The position numbers and the translations under genes were made by a program. DNA of 64,000 nucleotides from Anthonomus grandis grandis (Eukaryota > Arthropoda > Insecta > Coleoptera > Curculionidae), in contig NC_065548.1 of assembly GCF_022605725.1 (NCBI RefSeq), forward strand, positions 17,021,644-17,085,643, read 5' to 3'. A model generated the notes under the pieces. That model made no database searches. It was given only the letters and a program-made list of their open reading frames with translations, and was not told the origin of the DNA. Shown here in pieces: positions 23,700-34,724 of the stretch; within the stretch, counting starts at the first letter, position 1, and every line of letters begins with the position of its first letter.

Positions 23700-24300
23700 T
23701 CACAGTGCTAAACTTAAAAAGAAGGGAAGAAATAAGAACAATCCACGAACTCGGACGAACCTGCAGGTTTTTTCTCATATGAGGCAGAGAATTAAAGATC
23801 AAATTTGATAGACAGAAAAAACTAAATTCCCTTGCAGTATGAAGACTTCTATAAAGGCTTAAATAAAACGTTGGAAGTGAGAAAGAAAAAAAAACTTTAT
23901 CCTATGTGAAATTAAAACTTATTCCCTATGTGAAAATGTCCCTCGAAAAGGAGGACTAAAGATCATCGAAAATCAGCTGGTTTCTTTTAAATCATGATGT
24001 GGTATTTATTAATTTTCCGAAAAAATGATGCTGCCGCCATTCAGAGGTCTAAACTTAAAAAGATATGGAGAATTAAGAACAGTACACGAACTCTGGATGA
24101 ACCTGTATGTTTTTTCACAATCTCTTATATAAAAGAAGTGTAGTATCAAAGACCAGATGTGATTCACAGAAAAAACAGCATTCCTTATGAATGAGATGAC
24201 TTCTATAGAGGCTTCGATAAAATGTTCCTTGAAAGGAAGGACTAAAGATCATCGAAAATCAGCTGATTTCTTTTAAATCATGATTTGATATTTACTGTTT
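23700..24300 (+). repeat. Two diverged tandem copies of a ~300-bp unit
   Basis: Units at about 23700-24000 and 24040-24300 share, in order, CTAAACTTAAAAAGA, CACGAACTC, GACTTCTATA, GGACTAAAGATCATCGAAAA and TTTCTTTTAAATCATGAT. A third partial copy is at 27158-27290. The repeat precedes an RTE-like LINE relic and may belong to its 5' part, but I recognise no protein segment in it. Confidence 0.55.
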
Positions 24301-25427
24301 TTTCTAAAAAGCGATAGGAACGAACTAATAATCGAGACAACAGAAATACTTAAAATATGAAAAGAGTATTTAATGCAAAATGCGGTATCCAAGCAGCAGA
24401 GATCACAACATACCAGACGGCGGAAATAGATGTAAAGAAGCAATAATAGTGGCATCAACAAACTTAAAAATAACAAGGCTGCTGGCTACGACACAATACC
24501 AGCAGAATGCCTAAAGTATGGAGGAATACAACTTCACATAGAACTATATAAATTAATGCTAGAGAATGGAACGAGGGTCTTATTATCGCCATCCATAAGA
24601 AGTGAGACCTCATAAAATATAACAAATTCAGGAGAATACTCTCCACTGTGTTATTGAGCTGTATATCATCATATGCGGAACAGCAAGTTGGTGACTATCA
24701 TCAGTGTGGATTTAGACCAAAGAGATCCAGATATTCAAAATCCGACAACTACTGGAGACGCACTGGGAATTCGATAAAAACAATTATCAGCTGTTCATGG
24801 ACTTTAGAAAAGCTTACAATACGCGATAATGCCTGGATAGCCATGACAAATATAAGTATATACGACAGAAAAACATCACTCTTACGAACTTATGCATGAA
24901 CGATATCAGGTGTTGTGTTAAAGTAGGACACCATATAACAGAAGAATTTTTGGTCATAAGTGGATTGAGGCAGAGAGATGGACGGTCGTTCTACTCTTTA
25001 ACATAGTCCTAGATATGGCTATAAAGAAGATGAACATTACTATAGTCGGATTACCGAACAGATGGAGTAAATGATGTGCGCGAAATATAGGCCCGCCCAT
25101 CGATGCAACCTTGGCAGGTTTAGACGAGGAGAATTATGCCTACTTATTTTATATTATTTTATCGTACATTTTTGCTTTGTAACCAGCTTTTTTTTTAATA
25201 TAATACGGTCGCCTGCAAAATGGGTCCAAACCGATGTTGAGGTTGTGCCAGGTAATGATATAATAATCCCTTTTAAGTAATCGTGCCAGGTCAAACATTT
25301 AGGGTGTAATTGGCCAGGTTCATCAGAACCGAGCGCTACCTGAGCGCTGGAAGTTTTGCCTATAATAGTAAGGACCAATAAAAATTGTCATACCTGAGCA
25401 ACAATCGAGCGCTCAGGGGGCGCTTTT

Positions 25428-25464
25428 TGATCATAAAATTATATAAAATATAATTTTATGATCA
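25428..25464. repeat. Hairpin: 16-bp perfect stem, 5-nt loop
   Basis: TGATCATAAAATTATA (25428-25443) and its exact complement (25449-25464) flank TAAAA. It lies next to GAGCGCT-type palindromes in the inserted element. Confidence 0.8.
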
Positions 25465-25684
25465 TAATCTGGTTTTGAGAATTACTTAAGTAGCTTTTAT
25501 CTTTTTTTAAATATGTGTTTTAAAATGAAAGAAGGAATAACAAGTTAGTTTATTTAAAAAAGGAACAATTACTACATTTATTTTAATACATTTTTTACAC
25601 ATTATGTTTATAGTTATGTAAAAAAATTAAAATTATTTCATCATCTCATCCTGGGATACACTGTATATTAAAAATATTTATTAC

Positions 25685-25853
25685 CTGCTGCTTCTGCTGT
25701 GAACTGGACTTTTTTCACTTTGTTGTATGCTGGATGCTAGTTATCACATGTTTTATATATGTTCATAATCACTTCCTTTTCCGCAATGGTCAAATGTTTT
25801 CGTACTCTTTTCTTGGGGGGTGACAATGGAGGTGTACGTGGCACGTCAGCCAT
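25685..25853 (-). pseudogene. First exon of a DDE transposase-like gene
   Basis: ATG at 25853 opens MADVPRTPPLSPPKKRVRKH, then LTIAEKEVIMNIYKTC, an in-frame TAG (25737-25739) and more residues up to a GT donor at 25684. The proline/lysine start followed by TxxEKxxIxNxYK resembles the N-terminal helix-turn-helix exon of Tc1/mariner-related transposases of insects. No downstream exon is present before the element ends. Confidence 0.45.
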
Positions 25854-26829
25854 TATTTGTTAACAAACAAATTAACAAAAAAATAAACACAATCTCAACT
25901 TTTCAATATTGCGAAGATTCAAATATTCGAATAGCAGAAAATTCATCCAAAACGATCTAAAGCCGCTCGACTAATAAAATTCAATAAAACCCCAAGTCAT
26001 AAACCCTATCGAGGCTCTAGGCCACACCTCCGGCGCAGAACGATCACGTGCCACTTCATCTGTTTGGTAACCCAAATAAACAGAAGTATTTACTAATCAG
26101 GCGCCAGAGATAATCCAATTGCGGATGACATTGACGTGGATCGAAGAATAATATTGTCGGAGTCAAGGAAATTTTCCTAAAACTCAAAAAGGGATATAAG
26201 AAAATGGACCTCAACATCGACGAGGAAAAAATCAAATACATGCACATTACCCGACAGCCCTCTAGGGACAGAATTGGTCAGAATATAAGGATGGATACCT
26301 ATTGCTTGCGATAGTGTTGAAACAGAGGATCTACCAGGCTGTCGCAAACTGATCATCTTATATGATTGTGAGACATGCATTCCTACAAAACACAATGAGC
26401 TTCTACTAAAGCGGGCTGAAAAGAAAATCCAGAGAAGAATATTTGATTTCGACAGGGATCCAAAGAAGGAGCAATATCGCATTAAGACGAATGCACTACG
26501 ATAAACAGAAAAAACAATGATTGATGACGAACTCCAAGACCTATACTGAAAGCCAGAAGATCCTAGTCTCTGAGGTAGGCTGCACATATACAAAGAGCAC
26601 CTAATGACTACCGATCAAGATAGCGTGGAAAGGACACCCAGCAAGGAGGAGACCCAGATGGAGAGACTTTAAAAGAATTACAGACCATGCAGATATATGG
26701 AAGGGACCGGGACGCGTATTTACATACTATACTACAGCACAGAGCTCCATATAGAACTCGGCGGCTCTGCACTGCAGTATAATATGTACTTGAGAAATGC
26801 GCTAATTTATCACTACATACCATACTACG

Positions 26830-27155
26830 GTACAGAGCATTAGAACGAAAAATGTTTTATGTGATTTGTTTGGTGCTGTAAAATTGGTAGTAACACATTG
26901 AATAATGTAATTATTATTTTACGTAGAATTATTCATACGTAGAATTTCACGAAATTTAAAGATGAATAAAAAAAGGTGCTTTCATTTGAAAAAATGAAGT
27001 TGATGGTCGTAATTTATTTCTGAGCAACCCTGCATATACAAACTTCACGTACAAAAATGCGCAACTTGAAATAAAAATCGATGGGTCCAAGCGTTTTTTT
27101 TTTCGAACACATCACTGAATTTTAAATGAATTTAGACATAACTTTTGGGATACAC
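26830..27155. repeat. mariner-end-like sequence
   Basis: The stretch ends GGGATACACTGTATA (27141-27155), that is, TATACAGTGTATCCC read inward. The same 15-mer occurs at 25653-25667. Ends of this form after TA are typical of mariner-like elements. No coding part is present, so this is a solo end or a short non-autonomous copy. Confidence 0.35.
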
Positions 27156-27157
27156 TG

Positions 27158-27290
27158 TATAAAAGACACGTAGTATCAAAGACCTGATCTGATAGACAGA
27201 AAAAATTATGGAAACTTTTATATAGGCTTCAATAAAATATCTGTTGGAAGTGAGGATAGAGGATCATAGAAAATTGACTAGAATGGGCAT
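27158..27290 (+). repeat. Third partial copy of the 23.7-24.3 kb repeat unit
   Basis: Shares GTAGTATCAAAGACC, GATAGACAGAAAAAA and AGGCTTCAATAAAAT with the two copies upstream. It lies beyond the end of the LINE relic. Confidence 0.5.
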
Positions 27291-30180
27291 CTCTAAATCA
27301 GTCATAGCAGATGCTGTTCGAGAAGCAATACTTTCGAGAAGCAACCTACATATCGCAGAATTCTGGAGACTTCTGGCAAGCAAGTATATACGTATCTTCA
27401 ACGTACATACGGTGATCATTGCTGTAGACTCAGAATCACGTTCATACTTAATATGAATTTGCACATCATAGCCCACTTCTAGAACCTATAATTTTGTAGA
27501 AAAGAATTAGTATAAACTTACTTCTTGAATTCTTCTTGTACTTTGACGACTTCTTTGAATATAGATGTGGCTTTAAGGATTTTTTTAAGTTAATTGTAAC
27601 CGCTTGCATCGAGATAGTTAATTTCAATTTAAAGGAATATAAAATTATGTAAAAAATAGTTTAATGCAGGAAAGACTAAATAATTTTTTTGAAGTCGGGT
27701 TCTATTAAGTGAATTTTGATACAGTCATAAATTCATTTGCAGAATCAAAAGCAAGAAAAGATTTTAATTAACTTAAATAAAATATAAAAAACTATTAAGT
27801 GAATAAAGAATAAATAATGCTTGGAATTGTATTTTCCTTTTTATGAATTTTAACCTGTATATTTCTAATAATATTAATTATTATTTTATATCGCATGCTG
27901 AATTTTTCTTAAAACTTGCTGGTAAAATACAGAATTCATTCCGCAATTATAAGATCGTAGAACAAGTATTACATTTAAAGTACTACTAAAAATTTCTTTT
28001 ATATAAAACATTATTTAAAAGTTGCTATATTTTTGCCCAACCATATATTTGTATAAAATATTTTTTTTTAATTAAAATTTGAAAACTTATCTTTGGCTTC
28101 ATTCTTATTAAAATGGTTGCAACCAAGTTATTTAAAGGCCTTAGATAACACTGTTGCCAGAGAACATACTTGTTCAATCAACTGTAAAGGATTTTCTGAA
28201 GGGTTAAAAACTAAATTGCTTTGCAATTAATTTGTTAAATAATGCAAAAAGTTCCTCGTTGTTATCTTTTGGAAGTGCGATATACGCATACTTAATAAGA
28301 ATATTTTCCTACTACAAAAATTATTTTGATTTTACAAACCCGATTTTCTAAAAAAAAGTAAATCCTCTTAATAAATCGATCAATTCAGCTTTCTCACACG
28401 CAATATTGTTAATATTAAGCAGAGCACAAGGATCTGAAATAAATTTGCTATCGGTTAAAAATAAAAAATAAGCATATCCTATAATAGATCTGGACAATAG
28501 AGTTTCTTGGTATTTATAGTACAAAACCCCAAAAATAAAGTTGTTAAATTTAAAAATAGATTTTGTATATATTAGTCAATCAAGGGATACATAGAAACGA
28601 TTACGTAAAAATGGGTAATTTGTCAATTTTGTGTATAAATAAACGTGTGTCAGGAAACCAATTAATTCGATAAATGAACGTGACTGTTTTATATAGATGA
28701 TATTGTATGTACATTACATTACATTTACCATATGTTTTATTTTACATATCATACCACTTATTGTATGTGTTGATATAATTACAAAATAATTTTTTTGTTA
28801 AATTTCTTTAATTCTTTTTGGGTAGTCTTGATACTAGTTATCACATACTTCTATAATGCCCTGAATTCATTAGGAAGGCAAATAATAATTATTTTCAAGT
28901 ACACTTTACCTTCTAAACTCATGTAAGCTAAATAAAACTAAAACAGAACTCGCCATAAAAATACCCCTAGTTGACATTGATGAAAACAAGAGTAATTTTT
29001 TTTTCGGTTTCAGTGTCTTATGACCGCTAAACTGCCTTGACACAGAAATCCGAAGGAACTCATTACTTACTCGAATGCAAGTAATTGATTTATTAATGCT
29101 AAACATGGCTTTATGTTTAACATTTATTGCTTGTGCAGGTTGATTTAATTTATTTTTCTTTTAAATGATTTATAAGACATGACGTCTAAGTATTAAATAC
29201 AGTAGAGCATTGTGATAATGTTATGGTTTTAAGTTACAAGAGTTAAAAATGGATAACTAACCGCTTATATGGCATACGTCTTAAAAATCTTATTCTCACC
29301 ATGTAACTCGTAAAGTATAGAAACATTTCAGTTTTTTAATAATAATACGCATTAAAAATGGCTCTAAATATATGCAGGGACAGATCCGTGACTTTTTTCA
29401 GAAAGCGGTTAGGTATGTGCTTTCGTTAGGAAGGAGAAAAAATCCTTATGCTGAGACCTGCAATTTGGAGCTATTTTGATAATAGATAAAAAAAATAAAG
29501 TTTAATATTAAATAAACTCTGCACAAAAAGATTTAGCCACTTATTAATGTAAACTAAAATTTTACGTAAACCAAAAATACTTATAAAATAGTGCAATTGT
29601 GTACACTATGTCCCATTTTGTAATTGCAGGGTATCTCCGTTATTTTAACAAATGTATTAACGTTAGAAAATATGTCAAAAAATATTCAAAGTAGCTTTTC
29701 CCTTTCTTCATGCTTTTCTCTTTCTATCATATATAGGATGTGAGCCATGGCAGAACACTAAAAACTGAAATTTTTCATTTTCATCCTGCCTCGAAGCGAC
29801 AAGACAAGTTAGTTTGAACCTGTTTGCAACATTAATACTTTAATGAAAAAATAGACATAAGTATGCAAAAACTACAAAATTCTATCTTTGAAGTGTTCTT
29901 CTAGGCATTTAATGCATTTTTTTAGTTAGTCACAGTATCTCTAATTTCCTTGACTTTTCTCCGATGAATTTTAGTATTTTCAAGTGAAAAATTCTAGTGT
30001 TCAAATTCCAGTTTTTAAGAGTTTTCCGTTTAGGCCTTAAAAAACATTTCAAACAAGTTAAAACAAAATTATAAACAATTTAAAAATAAATTAAAAATAA
30101 AAATATTAATTTTTTTTAGCAATAAATGCTAATTTATTTAGATTATTTAGAAAAGCTATCCTGATAAGAAAAATTAAAAT
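27291..30180. other. AT-rich DNA with no recognisable gene
   Basis: No coding similarity, RNA gene or element terminus that I can support. A GCAGGGACAGATCCGTGAC sequence at 29376 resembles the one at the right edge of the window (63960) and may be a transposon end. Confidence 0.45.
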
Positions 30181-30232
30181 ATAAGTTCTGTTCTCGTGTG
30201 CGTAAATGACCTTTTGTATATGATGTATATGA

Positions 30233-30273
30233 TTTACCTTTTGTATATGATGGTATCATATACAAAAGGTAAA
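30233..30273. repeat. Hairpin: 19-bp perfect stem, 3-nt loop
   Basis: TTTACCTTTTGTATATGAT (30233-30251) and its exact complement (30255-30273). The ACCTTTTGTATATGATG segment also occurs once more just upstream (from 30209) as a direct repeat. Confidence 0.8.
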
Positions 30274-30309
30274 AATAAATGCATCAGATCCTATTTAGGT
30301 AATTAATAT

Positions 30310-30365
30310 TAGGGGCCGTAGTGGCGTAGTGACACATTTCCGGACATGGGTTCGTATACTCAAAT
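30310..30365 (+). repeat. tRNA-derived SINE head (candidate)
   Basis: GTGGCGTAGTGACAC (A-box-like, 30320-30334) and GGTTCGTATAC (B-box-like, 30349-30359) lie at tRNA-like spacing, preceded by GGGGCCG. The pairing needed for a functional tRNA cloverleaf is not evident, so a tRNA-derived SINE promoter is the better reading. No body or tail consensus is recognised downstream. Confidence 0.4.
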
Positions 30366-30707
30366 GGATTCTACTGTTGCGCTGAACAACCCCTAGAAGT
30401 TTGATCCCATAGTTCTGAAACACCTTGTATAAAGTCGAAATCTTTACTTTACGTTTGATAATAATTATCATAACATTTAAGTAACTTAGCATCAGTATCT
30501 AAGAGGTCCATAGGTTTTACACTCATACTTCTAATCTTGTGGTAGCGGTTGGATTCTCGATGAGTCTTATGTTTTTCAGTTCTACTTTTTTTTTACAATT
30601 ATAACGTAAATTTTTGTATTTATTTACATACTGTGAATGTTGTAAAGTGATTTTTAAAGGTTTTTAGTGTTTAAATTTTATTTTATTTCCACTGATTTTT
30701 TTGATTT

Positions 30708-30755
30708 TAGGCCTGACTATGCTCTAGCTAGAGCGAAACGCATATAGACATTTAT
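30708..30755 (+). ncRNA. Second, degenerate copy of the hammerhead-like motif
   Basis: The sequence TTTTAGGCCTGACTATGCTC, a short loop, AGAGCGAAAC and then a CATTTATT segment is homologous to the motif at 329-392 (read from the minus strand there). Here the core is CTGACTA rather than CTGATGA, which replaces the invariant G8, so this copy should be inactive as a hammerhead. Confidence 0.4.
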
Positions 30756-30759
30756 TATA

Positions 30760-31880
30760 TTAATATGAAAATGTAAATACGTTAATTATTCTCCTAGTTT
30801 TTGTACTGTTTTATTAGTATTCTGTAGTTAAAGTTGATTCGTAGGGTTTATTTAGGGTTCTACTTACGTTTGGCTTATTATTTTTTCTATAATGTTTAGT
30901 TTTTAAGTAGTTCATTATATTATTATAAATCCCTGTAGTTTTAATTTTCTAAAATTTTAATACTTGCTTGCTTTAACTGTCAGTATTCTCCTAAAATTAT
31001 TGGTCTCTTTCGGCAAAAACAATGAAGATAATTCTAAATATTTCGAAACTGTTCCATCGGTTTTTAAAAAGGACGCGCTTCGTGATATTTCATTCAGTTT
31101 TAATTGTTTAGTCAGTTTTTACCTTGAAAACAATTAAACGACAGCCAAGGCGAGTTAGGTTACTGTTTTTGACGTTGACAATAAAAGTGTGTTCCCGAAT
31201 TTCGTTACAATATGTTGTAAGTCTATGTCTGTTTTCGTCGATTATTACTTTAAAATATTTAAATAAATAATTTTACCTAAAAAACTGTAACTACATGGAA
31301 AACCTACTAAGTAAGAACTTAAAGAGTAAATTATTTTTAAATTTTTTTCCAGATATGTGTTTCGCTTAAGTTGCTTTAAAAAACTAAAAATCACTGAAAC
31401 TACCTATTTATCTATAAATTCCATATAATTGAAGATACTTTTTATTATTTTTTATTAATTCGCCGCCAGCATTTCTTGGGAAGTATCCTTTTATTAAAAA
31501 TACCCATCCTGATACTTTATCCTAATGATCACCCCAAAAATTTCAAATATCAAGAGGAGTCGTGGCATGCCTTATTTTAAAGGTCTTTTTTTGCTATTAA
31601 TTTATTAATTTTAAGCAAAGGGAGCACCAAATGCTTTTAACTTATAAATAGACGAAAATAAACACAAAATAAATCTTTATGCCTGCAATCTTTTGTTATA
31701 CAAGTACCTATCCAAAGAATTTGAATTAGTTGGTTACTAGAAACTACTGGTACTTTATTAGAAAATGAGCATTTATTTTAATAAAGCAGACAAAAATTCA
31801 ATAGTTTAAAATATTAACTAATATTTCTTTACATAAGTTTTTTTACGTGGAGAAGTACTGTATTAACTTCTATGCTAACT
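30760..31880. other. AT-rich DNA with no recognisable gene
   Basis: No coding similarity that I can see up to the transposase relic at 31884. Confidence 0.4.
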
Positions 31881-31883
31881 ATA

Positions 31884-32720
31884 ATGGTTTATTCTACTGC
31901 AGAGAGAGTTGACATGATAGAGTTTTACTTTCGATACAACAATTGTGCATCTAGTACGATACAAGTATTTAATGATCTTCATTCAGAGAAACGCGTCAAC
32001 AGAAAGACATTCTGGATTTAGTGGCTAAATTTCAACATGCTGGTATTGCTAATGAAGTAATGCAAATAGCTGTCCTAGATCAACTTCATGCCGAACCAGG
32101 AATAGGTGGCGACGAGTACAGGAGTAACCAAAAGTTGCGTTCATAGGATACTTAAGCAAAACAAATTCCATCCTTACAAAATTCATCTGGTGCAAGAACT
32201 AAATGCCGACGATTATGGCAGACGAGCGTAATTTTCTAAGACCCTTAGTAAGTTATACATACATAACATGTACGTTTTTACTTAATGGAAAAGTAAATTG
32301 TCATTACTGCCGCTACTGGTAAGATACCAATTCTAAACAGTTTCGCCAAGTTCATACCCAGTTCCCTGAGAAATTAAATGTATGGGCAGGAATCTTTGGG
32401 GACTCCATTATTATGACGTTTTTTCTACCCCGAAACTTTAAGTAGTGAAATGCATCAAGATCTTTTGGAAAATGCGGTCAATCCAAGAATATTATAAATT
32501 ATTGAGGACGGAAACGATTGGAAGGAGGGATGACCAGCTAGGTCGCCTGATTTGACGCAACTTGAGTTTTTTTATGGGCGCATTTAAAAACTAAAGTTTT
32601 CGCTACCCAACCAGAAATTAACGCATTTAAGATTAAAATAGATAACTTACTCAAAATGCCTGTTTCATTTTTTGCTATTTTTAGAATTTTGAACAGCTCT
32701 TATATCCAGAGAAATGATAG
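31884..32720 (+). pseudogene. mariner-type transposase relic
   Basis: ATG 31884 opens MVYSTAERVDMIEFYF, followed by ATSTGVTKSCVHRILK (near 32110-32155) and FHPYKIHLVQELNADDYGRR (32167-32227). Later come TQFPEKLNVWAGIFGDSII (32355-32410), RSPDLTQLEFF (near 32545) and HLKTKVFATQPEI (near 32583). These are ordered segments of a Tc1/mariner-superfamily transposase related to the rosa-like group. Several stops and the loss of the central QxDG region make it dead. A GAGACACTCTATATA sequence at 32930 could be the right end. Confidence 0.75.
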
Positions 32721-33004
32721 CAGCCCCTTCAAACTTAGCAGTTATATTCAGAATTAAAAGAACTTTAAAATAAGCTATCACACGACCTTTTTTTATTTAG
32801 AATTTTAGGGGTGATTCAGTTTCCTAGGGGGTTACTGGCATGAGGGTGCCTTGCTCACTGAAAATTGTTCCCCTCGAAAATAAAATTGACGATATTATTC
32901 ACACCAAAAATGCATGTATTTCGTTTTCGCTGAGACACTCTATATAAACATACTATATGAGACAAATCTATATAATAATTTTTAACGTAGCACTTATTAC
33001 ACAT
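32721..33004. other. No recognisable gene
   Basis: Short AT-rich gap between the transposase relic and the duplicated block. Confidence 0.35.
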
Positions 33005-34259
33005 AATTTGCCGAGTAAAGATTTTACGATATACTGATAAAGAAAGTAAAAGGAGCCGACTAAGTAGTTAAGGCGGATTTGGAAATTAAAACAGATTAAA
33101 ATCTTTTTCGTTAAAACTTTTATCCGTAATTTAACCCGTGTAATCCTTGTTTTATAATTCCTTTTTTGCTAAATCCGTGTAAATAAAAAAAAAATATTAA
33201 GATACTAGAAGTTATAAAAGTATATCTTATCTATATTATATGCTTTTTTGAAGATTTTAGTCTGCTCTATTAGTGGTTAGGGAAAACTAGAAATTTTAAA
33301 AGTAAGTATTTTAAAATAATAAAGTTACATTATCTCGCGGCATATATTTGATATAATATTTTGAAAAAATTGCTAACAACAACTCCCTCACAGCAACACG
33401 TCACATGAAATACATCTTGTTATTATCTCTATTAGTCATTATCTCTCTTGTGACTTCTTAACAAAATAATTTTTTTTTCGTCATTAAAATCTAAGCACTG
33501 TACTTCGCCACCTCCTACTTATAGACCAACCTTAATGACTTTCGCTCCAGTCCAAATTCTTCTGCGGATAGCATATGAAATTCTCCAGTGAAATAGGAGA
33601 AAGTGTCTTACCCTTAGTGTTCTCACAAATATGCAGTAGATATAAACAAGTATTTAGCATGTGTCAAAAAGAGTCCAAATATGTTAGAAACAGTCCAATA
33701 ACTACAAACCAGTACTAGACTACCTATCTCCTGGCTACCTTGATACGTACCATGCAATAGATTATTGTAAATAAGAAATAGGGTAGATATAGATAAGGAG
33801 TCCAATAGAATACTCTGCACTATGCCAATGCTAATCACACTTTCTGCTAATATCACCCTTTCCTTCCAAAACCTACTGCCTTATACTGCCTGCCTACGTG
33901 TTATCACTAGCATCAAAATTGCCTAAATAATGAGAATAATTTACAAATAAGATATTATTTACCTTTTGTTTATAATATTAGTTATTTATAGGGCTTATTT
34001 AAAAAGCATATGTAACATAAACTTACGGAAATTGCATCCTTTTTTTCTAAGTTTTACTTCAAAATGAATTTTCTATTCTTTTGTTTGTAATATTACATTT
34101 TCAAAAGTTATTAACAGTTTCTTATTGCTTAGTTCCTTTAGTCTTACTGACTGAAACAAACAGGTAGAGAAAAATTAATAAACTATTTTTTAAGGAAACT
34201 TTTTAAACCAAATTTATTATTTTGTTAAATGAATAAAACCCTTAAATTATGGTGCCGTA

Positions 34260-34385
34260 TGTTGGGCACCAAAAATGGTGCTAATGTTTGCCACGATTTT
34301 CTGTCCTTAATTTCTCTATTTTGAGTAAGAAATATCCACTTCAGTTGATAACCTAGGCACAATTCTAAGATTGATGATTTGTTGG
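34260..34385 (-). repeat. LTR end plus primer-binding-site-like junction, copy 1
   Basis: On the minus strand the sequence runs GCACCA, TTTT, TGGTGCCCAACA (34260-34271). This is the arrangement of an LTR ending in CA followed by a primer binding site of the TGGCGCCCAAC type used by many insect LTR retrotransposons. One base differs from copy 2. No gag-pol coding is present. Confidence 0.4.
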
Positions 34386-34724
34386 TGAAATATTTTATGA
34401 TGTATTGATCAAAAAGTAAAAGGAGCCGACTAAGTAATTAAGGCAGGTTTAAACAATTAAAAGAGATTAAAATGCTTTCCGTTAAAACATCTATCCGTAG
34501 TTTAATGTAATGTGTAATCCTGGCTTTATAATTCCTATTTGCTAAATCCATGTAAATAAAAAAATATTAAGATACTAGAAATATAACACAATTCAAAATA
34601 TAACTTGTCTATATTATATGTTCTTTAGAAGATTTGAGTATGCCCTATTAGTGGTTATAGAATAATGAACATTTTTAAGGCAAATATTTTAACATAATAA
34701 AATTGCATTATCCCACGGCATATA

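Larger units (their letters stand above)
25090..26050 (-). mobile_element. Internally deleted DNA transposon inside the LINE relic (boundaries approximate)
   Basis: This block breaks the continuity of the LINE relic. On the minus strand it encodes the beginning of a transposase-like gene (25685-25853), but no catalytic domain follows. The remainder carries several GCCAGGT/ACCTGGCAC repeats (25245-25320), GAGCGCT palindromes (25332-25415) and a strong hairpin (25428-25464). Clear terminal inverted repeats were not found, so the limits are uncertain. Confidence 0.4.
24440..26730 (+). pseudogene. RTE-like LINE relic, interrupted
   Basis: Forward frames recover INKLKNNKAAGYDTIPAECL (24455-24520), a decayed fingers region, a GLRQxD-type segment near 24965 and VLDMAIKKMN (25008). 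After a ~950-bp insertion come ADDI plus FLKLKKGYKKMDLNIDEEK (26110-26230), YDCET (near 26365), and IQRRIF with a C-terminal KGHPARRRPRWRDFKR (26620-26670). The order matches an APE-RT LINE. Stops and frameshifts are frequent. Inserted DNA occupies roughly 25090-26050. Confidence 0.75.

Noticed and set aside
24273..24646. Minus-strand hydrophobic open frames as membrane proteins
   Set aside because: They are antisense to the forward LINE relic; leucine/serine richness comes from its AT-rich codons.
26690..26830. Imperfect palindrome around CAGAGCTCC / GGCTCTGCACTG
   Set aside because: The arms match only in short pieces, and the region follows the LINE C terminus; too weak to call a hairpin or element end.
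30310..30365. Functional tRNA gene
   Set aside because: Only the A- and B-box-like sequences are visible; acceptor and anticodon stems do not pair convincingly.
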